From Knufia peltigerae (taxonomy: Eukaryota; Ascomycota; Eurotiomycetes; Chaetothyriales; Trichomeriaceae): a stretch of 64,000 nucleotides of DNA. Positions within the stretch are counted from its first letter, which is position 1. Every line of letters starts with the position of its first letter. The position numbers and the translations under genes are program-made. Under the pieces are notes generated by a model that was not told the DNA's origin, ran no database searches, and saw only the letters and a list, made by a program, of their open reading frames with translations. Positions 32,931 to 44,298 of the stretch are shown piece by piece. The stretch covers positions 62,001 to 126,000 of the forward strand of contig JAPDRN010000103.1 in the NCBI GenBank assembly GCA_030247855.1. Direction: 5' to 3'.

Positions 32931-34979
32931 TCAGGTAAAGAACAATTTCTTCTGCTTTCTCCCATTGACTTCGTCGGACCCCATACCATTCGAGACACTA
33001 GTAGCCGATTTCCGCTTCGAGGCCGTTCTTGTTCCAGCAGAAACTCCAAGTGCAGACTTGGGGCGACCAGGCATGATGGACACTTCGGGCGAAGCACGAG
33101 ATACATTCGTAGACGTCTGTGCCTCTGCGACGGCGTCCTTGATTGTCTGGCGTGAAAGACATAGGTCGATGTGAGAATTGAAATCTCGATCATTGGCTGG
33201 TTGTGGAAGCTGGCATATAGGACAATTCCAAAGCTGCTCTTGTTGTTGGTTGCTTGGTATTTCTGGGGCCTCGTTTCTCACACGGCCATGTTTGGCCGGA
33301 GAGTTGGGTTCACTACCATATTTGTATCGCCCGAAAGGTTCATGCCAATCAGCAGTCGAATGTTGCAGATCGCCCTCGTCGGCTTGCTGCTGCTCTTGGC
33401 TCAGACGTTCAAGTTCTTCCATCTCTTCCTGTCGTTCTTGTCGGACAGCGTCTTCAAACTCAGAGTCCGGCCAGACTTCCCATCCGCCGTTATCAGTAGC
33501 TTGATCATTTGACGACCCTTTCGCTGCGCGAGGCCGGAAGAAATCCGGCTTGTCCTTTTTGGTGCTGACAAGATGAGTACAACGAAGGCCCAAGAGACGT
33601 ATTCTGAAATCGGGCATCTCCTTTTCAAGTTTGACCAACATGGGAAGACTATAGTTGTACAGGTCTTCTGCGAGATGGACAGCCTTGGGTGGAGCGACTT
33701 GGCGAGTGAAGACCTCATAGGTGTGTAATTTGATCTTGAGTACAAGAGTACGACCTTTGACTTCGACCCTAGCCATGTCCTTTTCGAGTTCTTCAGCCGT
33801 ATGGCGAAGTTTTTCTCGTACTTCTTCCTTGCTGCTGATGTCGCGGAAAGTGCTTTCAGTACCGACGCTTTTCCGTTCATACTCCTCAGCTGGCTGAACA
33901 TTCGTCCTTCCTAAACCGAGAGATGTTTGCATGAGGAACTGGAATGCTTTCTCTCCAAACAGCTTGTACAGATAGCCGCGTTGAGGGTAGATATCGCCAC
34001 AATTCTTGATTCCAATGGCATCAAGTTCGCGCTCAAAAACACGACCGATGCCGTTGACTTTGCGAACTGGCAGTGTAGAGATAAAAGACATGACTGCACC
34101 TCGATCATTGGGAATTCTGAACTGCCCATTTGGTTTATTCTTGTTGGAGCAGATCTTTGCTAGCTTAGCATTGGGTGCAATGCCAGCTGAGATGGTGATC
34201 CTGCAGTTCTCTTGCACTTCTTTTCGGAGCTGTTCGACTGCGGCTTCTGGCTCCATGTTGTGCGTTTCGCAGTACTCGGTAATGTTCATGTACGCTTCAT
34301 CGATACTCGCGCTTTCGAACCGCGGGTCATATTCTGACAGGATTGCTCTTACTTCTTTCGCTTTGGCAGTGTATTTCTCAAAGTTCAATGGCAAGCAAAC
34401 CAGTTGAGGGCACAGTTTCTTCGCCACAAAACCCGCCATTGCACTTCGACATCCAAACTTTCGAGCTTCATAGTTGCAAGTTGTGAGAACACCGACCCCG
34501 ACTGCCATGGGCACATGTTTCAACTCAGGCCTGTCAATCTCTTCAACGGCCGCGTAGAAGGCATCACAGTCGATGTGCACGACATATTGTGACAAATCTC
34601 TTGAGAGTTCTAACGAGGCAATGTAATCGTCCGCTCGTCTGATATCTGATTTCAAATCGAGCTTCTCCAATTGAGCCTTTCGTTTCAGGATCCGTTCGAT
34701 CTTGATGGTCAAGTTCTTATCCTTGATTTCCTCGTTGTTGAAGAATTTCGATCCTTTCGAGGCCTCGTATATTATTTCCGACACTTTTTTCTGGTCCACC
34801 CCATCTTGTCCCGACTTTGTCAAAGAGGGCCCAAGTAGATGGTGCTTGAGAGAGTGATGCTGAGAGGCGTCCGGCGCGGTCTCGCCGTCTAGTGTCTGCG
34901 CGGGTAAAGGCCGCCCTTCCTCGACTGAGGCATTGTCGACAGGAATAGGATGGTCGACTACATCTTCCGAAAGGGTCAT
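32931..34979 (-). CDS. polk: DNA polymerase kappa (Y-family, DinB type)
   Basis: Intronless, 682 residues. Translesion polymerase of the nucleus that bypasses minor-groove adducts. The kappa-specific N-clasp is seen at about 60 to 125 (SKGSKFFNNEEIKDKNL; RADDYIASLE). Catalytic motif VVHIDCDAFYAAVEE gives metal ligands D137 and D139; the second acidic site is SIDEAY with D227 and E228. The helix-hairpin-helix and little-finger regions follow (VRKVNGIGRVFERELDAIG; SVGTESTFRDI). A UBZ ubiquitin-binding zinc finger is at C586-x2-C589...H603-x3-C607. The last residues, RKQKKLFFT, resemble a PCNA-binding box combined with a basic nuclear signal. All key residues are intact. It is head-to-head with the unknown gene at 35471. 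Confidence 0.96.
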   Translation of the reverse strand: MTLSEDVVDHPIPVDNASVEEGRPLPAQTLDGETAPDASQHHSLKHHLLGPSLTKSGQDGVDQKKVSEIIYEASKGSKFFNNEEIKDKNLTIKIERILKRKAQLEKLDLKSDIRRADDYIASLELSRDLSQYVVHIDCDAFYAAVEEIDRPELKHVPMAVGVGVLTTCNYEARKFGCRSAMAGFVAKKLCPQLVCLPLNFEKYTAKAKEVRAILSEYDPRFESASIDEAYMNITEYCETHNMEPEAAVEQLRKEVQENCRITISAGIAPNAKLAKICSNKNKPNGQFRIPNDRGAVMSFISTLPVRKVNGIGRVFERELDAIGIKNCGDIYPQRGYLYKLFGEKAFQFLMQTSLGLGRTNVQPAEEYERKSVGTESTFRDISSKEEVREKLRHTAEELEKDMARVEVKGRTLVLKIKLHTYEVFTRQVAPPKAVHLAEDLYNYSLPMLVKLEKEMPDFRIRLLGLRCTHLVSTKKDKPDFFRPRAAKGSSNDQATDNGGWEVWPDSEFEDAVRQERQEEMEELERLSQEQQQADEGDLQHSTADWHEPFGRYKYGSEPNSPAKHGRVRNEAPEIPSNQQQEQLWNCPICQLPQPANDRDFNSHIDLCLSRQTIKDAVAEAQTSTNVSRASPEVSIMPGRPKSALGVSAGTRTASKRKSATSVSNGMGSDEVNGRKQKKLFFT

Positions 34980-35470
34980 CGCAGGTAGAGCACCGTGGTT
35001 TGCATCGTTGTGTTCGAGGTCCTGAAATGATCCAAGTAAAATCGACCGTCACTCCCCATGAAGAAAACGCGTCGAGGGATGACATCTACTGTACTGTACC
35101 TAGGTAAAAGCTAGGCGCAGGCTGCTCAGTAGTTGTGGACTCTCTCAGTGGGCGCAGGGATCGGGGGGTGGAACGCGTGATGGATCCTGGCGGCCGAGTC
35201 TCTGCTCTCTATGCGAGTAATAACATCACCAGATTCTGCACTAAACCAACCACGGCTTCTCAAACATTGTGTTGACACTCTCGACTCGCATTGACAAGTC
35301 GATCGTGCACAATCTCGTCTTGACGGCTCCTGGCCCTCCACAAGCAGCAGTCCCCCTCCTTCTCGACCATGAGAACCAGTTGGCTGCAAAATCACATCTC
35401 TTGCGGGCATGCAGGAGATCAATCACAACAATAATCCACGACTACGTCTCGAGTCTCGCCCCTCCTCACG
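34980..35470. promoter_or_regulatory. Divergent promoter (DNA polymerase kappa / unknown protein)
   Basis: About 490 bases between two start codons. It contains TACTGTACTGTACCTAGGTA around 35087..35106, with the palindrome ACCTAGGT at 35098. No TATA box seen. Confidence 0.5.
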
Positions 35471-37486
35471 ATGCCACCGGATAAACAAACCAAAGCGAAC
35501 TCGTCTAAACCATTGACTCCCGCCCTCAGCTCCAACTTTCGAAATGTCAAGACTCCTCTTACACCGAGACTCCCTGGGTCGACCGCTTCATCACCTGCTT
35601 TGTCCTCCCGAAAAGAACCGTTTGTGAGAGCAAGGTCTCCCGGGAAGGTCGATCAGACCACGACACCCTTGAATAACAACGTCACCCCCAGGTCAGGAGT
35701 AAGGAAGTCAAGATTCGGCACAGAGTCACCGTCGACTCCTGTTCCAGTCAGAGAAAATAACAATGGCTTTCAAGGAACACCATCCCAAAGATCCGAGGCT
35801 CCTAGGCCACTCCGAAATCAAGCGCAAGGGCTGGGAATCAGCAGCCCTAGATTGACAGCAAGCACACCCTCTCTACCGAAAGTTGGGGCCCCTGTCGTTA
35901 CGGTCCATAGAAGAGCGTCTGGGGCTAAGAGTATGGTCGACAACAACAACAACAAAGACAATTCTTCCAAGTTCTTTCATGCAGACGAAGCAAGGTCTGT
36001 TGTAGGATCGTCAAGGATTGATGAAGGCTCACGCTTTCCGCCTCCACGAGGCCCTTTTGTCGCAAGCAATATGCCCACACAGGTGCCGCAAGAGAGTGCT
36101 AAGAACGACCCAGACGATAAGTTCTTCAGAGCCAACGACATCCACCAAATACCCACAAATAAACCGCCTACTCCGGTGCTTACATCTACATCTACAATAC
36201 AAGGATTGGACAGTAAACGGTCTGTAAATTCCACAAGTCCACCGCAATCTCCAAAACGAGCGTATAAAACATCACAACCCTCTTCACCGCGAAAGATGCA
36301 GATGGGAACAACACCTTCACCACCGGGGCCCGTTCGTACGACGATTGAAAGGCCAAAGAGTACTGCTGGCGGTGCAGTTGCTAGCACGTTGGATTCGCCG
36401 TTGATCCATCGCAAGTCTATCAGTGCAAGTTCAGCAACTATGTCAAGTGAGAACAGACCTGGTGGAATCCGGACCCAACCTCCCCAACCCCTGGACTTGG
36501 GAATCATGCCGGGCCTTTCTCCGCGTATATCAGGCAACAATACACTTTCGCCGGAAGCGTTGAGTCCGCGCTCGTTTAGCCTAGCCTCTTCTAACACGAT
36601 ACCAACATCCGTCACAAGCGATACCGACATCTCCGAGATGGTCAAACCACCATCCAGACCTGTCAGCACTGGGGACATCGCAGGTGACCAGGTTACATCA
36701 CCTGTGCAGCCTCAGCATGACGATGCATCCAATGCACGACGCGAACGAAAAGTCCTGGATCTTGAAATATCCAATTCGTCACTCCTCGCAATTAACAAGA
36801 CGCTGGAACGGGAGTTACGAAAACAAAATGGTGAATTGAGGAGGTATAGACGTCTCTCTCGCTCTGGCCGATTATCCCTTGCTACCGTGAGGACAGCATC
36901 CGGTCAATCTGCCTTCAGTTTAGGTACCGTCGCAGAAGATGACGTTGATGCCGACCAAATGTCCGATCTTGAAGACGAGAGCGACTTTGACGACATGGAT
37001 GATGAAGACGATTCGCTGATTTCGGATGGCTCGGGATCCCTGACGAATGCATCGGCAAGATCACGGCAACGAGCAAGAGACGAAAAGCGGCTGATGCAAG
37101 ATCTCAGCCGACATCAACAACTTCTGGCCGAATCGCAACAACTGAGCTCCACCATCAGACGGTGCACGACCATGACCGACGAGCTAATTCGAGCAGGTAA
37201 CAAGGCCTTGGACTATCGAGTTGGAATAGGTGATGTCAAGCTTGGAGGCCGAGTCTTGAACGACGAAGAACTTGACGAGAGAGGGTTCGCTAATGGCTCG
37301 GAAGAACCAGAGGCCAGACAAGGGCTGTTGAGCCCCGGCCTTGCAAAAGCGAAATTGGAAGAGTCACCATTTCGGAACGACGATCCTCCTCCTTTGTTTC
37401 CCACCACCACACAGTCGGGCATTGCATCACTTGAGGAGGTCACTGCGCTCCTGGAGTCCTTCTCTCCCGTCTTGAGAGGCGAGTAA
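35471..37486 (+). CDS. Unknown Ser/Pro-rich protein with coiled coil
   Basis: Intronless, 671 residues. Residues 1 to about 420 are Ser/Thr/Pro-rich and probably disordered, with many SP/TP pairs (possible proline-directed kinase sites). A conserved-looking helical stretch follows at about 425 to 460 (RKVLDLEISNSSLLAINKTL, then RELRKQNGELRRYRR), a probable coiled coil. Next come an acidic Asp/Glu block (about 490 to 520) and a second helical part (RARDEKRLMQDLSRHQQLL). I recall proteins of this layout as conserved hypotheticals in Pezizomycotina but no function. A scaffold or cytoskeletal role would be a guess. Divergent from the polymerase gene. Confidence 0.8.
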   Translation: MPPDKQTKANSSKPLTPALSSNFRNVKTPLTPRLPGSTASSPALSSRKEPFVRARSPGKVDQTTTPLNNNVTPRSGVRKSRFGTESPSTPVPVRENNNGFQGTPSQRSEAPRPLRNQAQGLGISSPRLTASTPSLPKVGAPVVTVHRRASGAKSMVDNNNNKDNSSKFFHADEARSVVGSSRIDEGSRFPPPRGPFVASNMPTQVPQESAKNDPDDKFFRANDIHQIPTNKPPTPVLTSTSTIQGLDSKRSVNSTSPPQSPKRAYKTSQPSSPRKMQMGTTPSPPGPVRTTIERPKSTAGGAVASTLDSPLIHRKSISASSATMSSENRPGGIRTQPPQPLDLGIMPGLSPRISGNNTLSPEALSPRSFSLASSNTIPTSVTSDTDISEMVKPPSRPVSTGDIAGDQVTSPVQPQHDDASNARRERKVLDLEISNSSLLAINKTLERELRKQNGELRRYRRLSRSGRLSLATVRTASGQSAFSLGTVAEDDVDADQMSDLEDESDFDDMDDEDDSLISDGSGSLTNASARSRQRARDEKRLMQDLSRHQQLLAESQQLSSTIRRCTTMTDELIRAGNKALDYRVGIGDVKLGGRVLNDEELDERGFANGSEEPEARQGLLSPGLAKAKLEESPFRNDDPPPLFPTTTQSGIASLEEVTALLESFSPVLRGE

Positions 37487-38574
37487 AGAAGACCTTGGAG
37501 ACTTTGAGATTTGAACTTTGGACATTCCATATCTTTTTTGCTCTTGACGAAACGTGACGAAACTGAAACCGATGGCGTTGGTGATCGGTTGTTGGAGCCT
37601 TTTTGCAGAATTGTGTCCTTTTTTGGCGTTTGGTTTTGATTTTAGAAATCATACGCATTCAAAGACGGTGTTGATACGGGGAGTTATATGAGGAGGGAGC
37701 GTTTTCGACATTCTGGATAGGTGATACCCAGCATAGCGAGGGAGACTATTGAAATTTTTCTTTTGTTTTTGGTGCTTCTTTTTAATTTCCTCCCTTCCCC
37801 TAAAAAGGGGGGGCGGCGCCAAAGACGCGCAATTTTTTACAAAGTACGGAAACGGAAACCTATTCGAGGTATACAGGGATTGGAGGGCAAGATGAAGCAG
37901 ACAGAGAAGAAGAAGAAAGACAAGTCAATACAAGCATTACCGTGTCTACCAAAAGAGTAAAGAGAGACGCAAGAGTCACAAGAAGGATTGGAGAGTACTT
38001 TAGGTACATATACGGAATACAAATTCCACTCATCGCCACTTTTATGAACAAAACAAGACACAATGATCATCAACGCCAACACCCTCGGAAGGATCCAGAC
38101 GGTTTTGAATATAATCACGTATACAAGTACTCGTACGCATGCACAGGGAATCTATATTTTGTTCCCGCCTGGGAAAAAGTAGAGAACCTTGCCATCGAGG
38201 AAGTTGTTACTATTTTTGGACACACGCGAGATGTTGTGTCGAAAAGGGCGGGGAATGAATGATCAGGTGCGTATGGGTTATATAGTATTACTTCCGTCTT
38301 TGATACTCATCCTCAGCTCATACGAGGAGTTCTTGACTCGGGTCGACTGTCATGATCTCTCCAAATAAAAAAAATAAAAAAAATTCGACGTTCGAACAGC
38401 ATCTAAACAAAATCCTTCAAGGGAACCCGAGATGGAGAACTATTCTATCCTGCTTTCTTCCATGGTACGGGGTTGTCGAATGCCGCTCAAGAGAATTCGG
38501 GCGCGCGTGTGTGTGTCGGTGTGAGGTGAGAGGAGAAAAGACAACAACAAGGACGGGACGACTTTCGTCCTTGT
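37487..38574. other. Convergent 3' intergenic region
   Basis: Between the 3' ends of the unknown coiled-coil gene and the DnaJ gene. It has T-rich and A-rich runs near 37740..37800 and 38365..38385, suitable for polyadenylation signals of both genes. No coding evidence. Confidence 0.5.
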
Positions 38575-40187
38575 TTACGACGGCGTACTCGTACCTGGTG
38601 GTGTACTCGAGTGGTGGTTATGTCCAAAATGTCGTTTCGATGAAAACTCCTTGTCCTTATCCTTGCCCTCCTTTTCCTTCTCCTTCTCCTTTTTCTTTTC
38701 TTGCTTCTTCATACTCTCGGCCATGAGTTGTTCAAAGGCCATAAAGTCACCTTCTTCGTCGGGATCACGTTCAGCCTAAGGGGATCACAGAGAATGTTAG
38801 GTTTTGCGATACGATACGACAATACGACAATAGCACGCAAATGATGATGTTTCCGTACCTTTTGATAAATCGTACCACACAACACCAAAGCGTGGGCTCG
38901 CTCGACTCGTTTCTCCAGCCTGACGGTCTTATCGTTCAGAATCTTGTCACAAACGTCGCGTAAGACTCCCTGAATCTCAAACTTGCTCCCCCTCCAGGCC
39001 GCGGCGAGAATTTTCCCTGTGACTTTACGTTCGTACTCGGCCTTTTTCTCGTCGGTCCAGTCTGCACCACCCTTCTCCTCGAGTTTGGCCATTTCCTCCA
39101 TTGTCAATTGTGCATCGATGGCCGTGGAAATCGTGTTCCATGTCTCCTTGGCCAGCGTGCCCTTGTCTTTTAAGCGGCTGAAGAAGCCCGATATGCCGAG
39201 GAATTTCTGTGACTTGAGAAAACTCGTGGCCTTTTGGAGGTATGTCTGGCCGACCGCGTGGAGGATTTCGATGCCAAAGGATTCCATCTTAAGGTTTTCC
39301 ACCTCGAGTCGCGTCTTTTCTTGAAAGGCCTTGGTGACATCGGGGCCCTTGTCGGTCTCCGTCCACACCGAGATGCGGTCGATGAGTTTCTTGGCCAGGG
39401 TGTCGACACGTTCCTCACGAGCCTTGCGCCGTTCACGCTCGTAGGCTTCGAGCTTCTCGCGCTGTTCTTTCGTCAGACCACCCTTCTTTTTCTTTTTCTG
39501 GAGGTCCTTTTCTTCTTGTGACAGACCGGCCGCATCCATTCGTGCGTCCTCTTCAGATTTGTCCATGATGGCTTGCTGGCCGAGGTATCGTCGGGGTGTG
39601 GATGTGCCGGAGTCATGGGCTGCGGAGGCTGCGGAGGACGTTGATGGCTCCTCGCCGACGTAGGGAGGGGGAGGGGGAGGTGATGTGGTATCGCTCGTAG
39701 AATGTGCTGTGGCTTCGGCCTCTTTCGCGCTCATGCCCGCTGCTGTCGCGGCCGTTGCCTCTTGCTCCTTTGCGTCATGGACATTCAACTTTTCCTCGGC
39801 CGTCTTTGCGAGCTCTTCTTCCTCCATCTGCTCCATGGTGATATCCATCGTGTGGGTGAGGTCTTTGAGCAGCGTCAGCTCGCCGATCAGATCGACAAAG
39901 GCATCGCCGCCGAATATCATGGAGAAGAATTCGGCGGGATCTTCGAAGCCCTCTCGGGGCATGGCTTGTTCTTTTCCATATTTATCGTATGCGGCACGGG
40001 TGTCCTTGTTAGACAGGACTTGATAGGCTTCGCCGACAGCTTGAAAACGGGCGTGAGCGGTCTCGTCTCCGGGGTTCTTGTCGGGGTGAGTTGTAATGGC
40101 GAGTTTTCTGTATGCCTTTTTAATTTCTAGTTCGGTGGCATCGGGTTTGACGCCTAAGGCGTCGTAATAAGTCGTGTCGACAACCAT
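38575..40187 (-). CDS. DnaJ co-chaperone with DnaJ-X domain (CAJ1/DJP1-like)
   Basis: Predicted 509 residues, exons 40187..38859 and 38775..38575. The J domain is at 5 to 70 with the essential HPD at 34 to 36 (THPDKNPGDE), which stimulates Hsp70 ATPase. A Gly/Phe-type link follows (EFFSMIFGGDAF). The middle is charged and low-complexity, with a run of Pro and a Lys cluster. The DnaJ-X region lies at about 245 to 445 (LAKKLIDRISVWTETDKGPD; FGIEILHAVGQTYLQKA). The spliced C terminus is AERDPDEEGDFMAFEQLMAE followed by Lys/Glu repeats and a Ser/Thr/Pro end. Reading through the intron would replace this tail. Yeast relatives act in the cytosol, DJP1 in peroxisomal and mitochondrial import. Divergent from squalene synthase. 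Confidence 0.92.
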
Positions 40188-41088
40188 AGCTGCGACCGGG
40201 GATGCGCCAACGGGATTTGATGTTTCCCTTGACTTCTAGAGTTGCGACTCTGTGGACGGTAGAGATGTCTTCTTCCTTCAGCTGGAAAACCGGCGCCTCA
40301 CACCCAGTCCTAGAAATATTAACGGTAGAGGGTAACGTGTAGTGTTTGCGCACTTAGTCTATGCTGAGAAAATTGTCTGTGGACGGAAGAGACGGAGACG
40401 ACGAAGGGACGAGGGAAAGGAATAGACCTGGCGAAGGCTGCGATGTGAGGGAATAGATGGCTGACAATAGCAAAAAGTGATAAGAAATATTTAATTGTAG
40501 CCTTGGAGAGCCGCGTATGTCGGAGTCCAAGTGAAAGTCAAGGCGTGAGGTGAAGTCATAGGACAAGGGACGGTTGCTGGGCGCACCAGGCTATAGGTGC
40601 GTGTACCTATAGTGATCCATACAAGTACAGTAAGCAGAGTGTCGGTATAGGTGCTCCTAGGCATGAGGTTGAGGCTAATGGGCTACAGCCACAGCACCAC
40701 CTCTTGGGTGCCTTAGGTAAGGACTGAGGTTAGCCGTCACTGTCGGACCTATGCCTATTGCAGCATGCATTGCGCTCAATGCACTAAGTTCTGCCACTAT
40801 TCCAGGTACTCGGCAGGTGGTTGGTTTAACTAAATTCTTAACCGAAGCTAGCTAAACATGGAATCCTTCGCGGGCTCCTGAGAGTAACCAAAAGGGTCGT
40901 ACCATTCGGTTTCTTCTCATCTCCTACCGTGCACACCATGTTCTAACAGAGTCGCATAACACGAGGTGCACTCTCTTCATTTGTATTCTTCGTTTTTCTC
41001 TTTTTCAAACCTTGTCGCTCCCTCACTTTTTACCTGGGTACCTGCCCGTCGAAGTTGTTGAAAGTAATTCCAGCTTGTGTTGGCCAAC
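40188..41088. promoter_or_regulatory. Divergent promoter region (DnaJ / squalene synthase)
   Basis: About 900 bases. It holds a perfect short hairpin (40591..40612) and a cluster of TAGGTGC/TAGGTACC-like words between 40590 and 40720. No TATA box; I could not identify a convincing sterol-response element by eye. Confidence 0.5.
40591..40612. repeat. 8-bp inverted repeat in the ERG9/DnaJ promoter
   Basis: Arms CTATAGGT and ACCTATAG are exact complements around GCGTGT. It could be a dimeric protein-binding site. Confidence 0.55.
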
Positions 41089-42615
41089 ATGCCGAAAGCT
41101 ACGGAAGTCTTATATTACTTGGTTCACTTCCAGCAACTGCGATCCATAATACAATGGTAGGTACTGATCATTTCAAAAAGCGTTTGAAGTATTAACGAGA
41201 TGTAAAGGAAAGTTTGGCATAATCCAGTTCACGAACGCGACGAAAGCAAAGAGACCGAATCGGTCAAGGCCTGCTTCAAATACCTCGACTTGACCAGTCG
41301 CAGTTTCAGCGCAGTCATAAAAGAACTACACCCCGAGCTCCTACTCCCCGTTTGTATTTTCTACTTAGTCCTGCGTGGTTTGGACACCATCGAAGATGAT
41401 ACGTCGATACCCGCAAAGACGAAAGAACCTCTTCTCCGGAAATTTCATGAAAATCTCGAGGTGGATGGGTGGCATTTTGATGGCAACAGACCCGAAGAGA
41501 AGGACCGAGAGCTGTTGGTGAATTTCAGATATATTATTGAAGAGTACAAGAAGATGAAACCTGCGTACAAGGACATCATCAGAGACATCACGGAAAAGAT
41601 GGGCAATGGTATGGCAGACTACTGCTTGAATGCTGAATTTAACGAGGTTGGGGTCCAGACGGTCGATGATTATGATCTGTACTGCTACTACGTCGCTGGA
41701 TTGGTCGGGGAAGGATTGACAAGAATGTTCGTCGAGAGCGGGTTTGGCAATCCGGCACTTCTTGAAAGACCAAATCTGCACAGGTCTATGGGCCTCTTCT
41801 TGCAAAAAGTCAACATAACTCGAGATGTCCGAGAGGACTTTGACGACAACCGGAAATTCTGGCCGAGGGAGATCTGGTCCAGACATGTGGACAAGTTTGA
41901 GGATCTGTTCAAACCTGAAAACAAGGAGAAGGCGCTCAACTGCAGCTCTGACATGGTCTTGAATGCGCTTGAGCATGCCGACGAATGCCTGTACTATCTC
42001 GCTGGGCTGAGGGAGCAGAGTGTTTTCAACTTCTGTGCCATTCCCCAGTCCATGGCCATTGCAACGATGGATCTTTGTTTCCGGAACTATGCCATGTTCC
42101 AACGCAACATCAAGATCACCAAGGGCGAGGCCTGTCAGCTCATGATCGAATCTACCCAGAATCTTCAGGTTGTGTGCGATGTGTTCAAGAAGCACGTTCA
42201 CTCGATCCGCAAGAAGAATCGACCACAAGATCCCAACTTCCTGAAGATCAGCATTGCTTGTGGAAAAATCGAGCAGTTCATCGAGTCAATCTTCCCATCT
42301 CAGAAGATTGAGGATGTTCTTGCCAAAAACAAGGCAGAGGAAACCAAAGCTCAGCCTGGCGACAAAGGTGACACGATGATTCTGTTTGGCGCCGTGGCAA
42401 CAATGTTGGTGGTTATCGCTGTTTCCATGGTAAGCACCTGGCTCCGTTCGAGATCTCTATGCTGACATCAGTTGTAGCTTTTTGTTGCCTGGATGCTGGG
42501 CGCTCGATTCGATACCGCATACGTTGAATTCAAAAAGGCGCTCGGAGAGCTCAGTGCGCAATTTTCCGGTCAGAGTATCACGACTGGCACCGAGAATGGT
42601 CACGGTGAATTGTGA
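41089..42615 (+). CDS. erg9: Squalene synthase (farnesyl-diphosphate farnesyltransferase)
   Basis: Predicted 475 residues, exons 41089..41156, 41208..42429 and 42478..42615. Condenses two farnesyl diphosphates to squalene in the endoplasmic reticulum membrane, the first committed step to ergosterol. The first Asp-rich motif is D82-T-I-E-D86-D87; the second metal-binding region (EFNEVGVQTVDDYDLYCYYV, then GLVGEGL) follows at about 190 to 215. LQKVNITRDVREDF and AIPQSMAIATM are also family signatures. The C-terminal membrane anchor (about 415 to 440) is split by the last intron; retaining it would end the protein at MVSTWLRSRSLC. The start is set by the small first exon MPKATEVLYYLVHFQQLRS. Divergent from the DnaJ gene. 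Confidence 0.97.
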
Positions 42616-44298
42616 TCCGGACGAATTCGAGCTGTACATTAGATTCTAATCGAATTATGATCCTGGTTCTTCCATGGGGATTCTTGGTCTTACACTCTGA
42701 CACGTTTCCGGACCCAAGTCCCTGCAAAAGGGCCTCATTCCCTCTGATGAAAAGCACGGATGTCAAATTGCAACTCAGCCTCTCTCATTGACTGTTGTTG
42801 TGCCGAAGATGTGCTGAAATTGACGCATTCCTTGCTCGAAACTGACAATTGACAGGCCCGAGATAGCTTCTCTGAGGTGTCTTGTTACCTTCGAGCATAC
42901 ATTCATCCCCCTGCCGTCCCATATCCCTGCTCCCCTTTCCGCGTGGGCATCAAGTTTTTTTTACCTTGGGACGGTGAATTATCCGCAGATTGAACGTTTC
43001 ATTCGCGGGAAATCATCCAATGGCTGATTGCACAGGGCGTAGATGATCAAGATTTTATTCTTTTTCGACACGCTCTTGGACGATCATGACCAGGACTGTG
43101 TGGGTAGTCGTAGTCGTCAGGGACCAACGCATAACTCGGGGCACGAGACTCACCTGGTGAGCACAAGGATTGCGACACCAACAACAACGGTAGATGCCGA
43201 TTATCACATTTGCCGTATCATTGTCTTAAGAATAATGCTTTGCTCTCAACCCACTCTACTGTTCCTAACGTACTGTTGTTCGCTGGAGCGAATTCGTCAT
43301 CAGTTCGAAAATGGACAAGGATCATGCAGAGAATGGCGGCGACTCGCCCTCGCCATCTGCACCTCTGGGACTTGAAAAAACACGCGTCGGGTGTACTTGT
43401 ACCAGCCACCGGTAAGGCAGTACGAGTATGGAGTACAATTTTGATGCATGAAAAATCCGTTACGCGACGTCATCGTACAGGTACTGTAATAACCGTAATC
43501 GAAGCTTTACTGATCCAAGTCAAGCGTGCGGCATCTCGGACGTCCAATTGTCTTGTGTCGTAGTTGGGAAAAGGATCGTATCATTTTGAAAAATCTTTAT
43601 CAAGTCGATTTGGCCTTTCCAGGGGCTGCTCTCAACGTTTCCTCACGACAACAACCTTCGTAGGGCGACTGCCAACACACTCGATGGAAGCCAATGCAAC
43701 AATCTATCTCTACTCGAACAGTAGAAGCGGAGGAAATCCAGTCAAGGAGCTATGATGATCGACGCGACGGATGTGCTGCGAATATACACGGGCTGTTTCT
43801 TTGCCTTTTGTACTCGTATCGTCTCGACGCGTCCTGCGACTTCATGCACCATGAAGCTCGCATCCGCCAGTAGGGATGGCTTTGAAGACCGCCGCAAGAC
43901 CAATATCGCTTTCATCGCTGCCTGCCACGAGTTCAGTTCCTCGACAACGATCTAAGAACTCCATTGTAGGCCGTTCATTCTTCACGAGTAGCTGGGCAGT
44001 GTTTACTGAGTATGTATGCATATTCATGAACTTGTTGTTTGGCGAAGAGTGGTAAGCCAGAACAAAGCAAGGCTTGGCGTCCTTTTCTTGCAGCATTCAC
44101 TGCCTCAACGCATATGGGTCGATTTACTTTCATTGCTGCTTCATTGTCTTCTTATTTCTTCAGAGTAATGAAAAGTCTCTCCGTTCCTCTGTTACCTCAT
44201 CATCTACTTACGGCGACGACCTGGAATGGACTTTTCGTTCATCTATATTCTGCTGGTCTCCAACATCGAGTTGATCGCCAAGGTCGTCGTTTTCCAAA
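42616..44298. other. Intergenic, nothing recognised
   Basis: About 1.7 kb between squalene synthase and the BTB gene, both on the plus strand. Short open frames only. It should contain the BTB promoter. Confidence 0.5.

Noticed and set aside
35977..36678. 233-codon minus-strand open frame
   Set aside because: Antisense to the Ser/Pro-rich unknown protein; caused by its Ser/Pro codons.
41365..42228. 287-codon minus-strand open frame
   Set aside because: Antisense to squalene synthase exon 2; no domain and fully explained by the sense gene.
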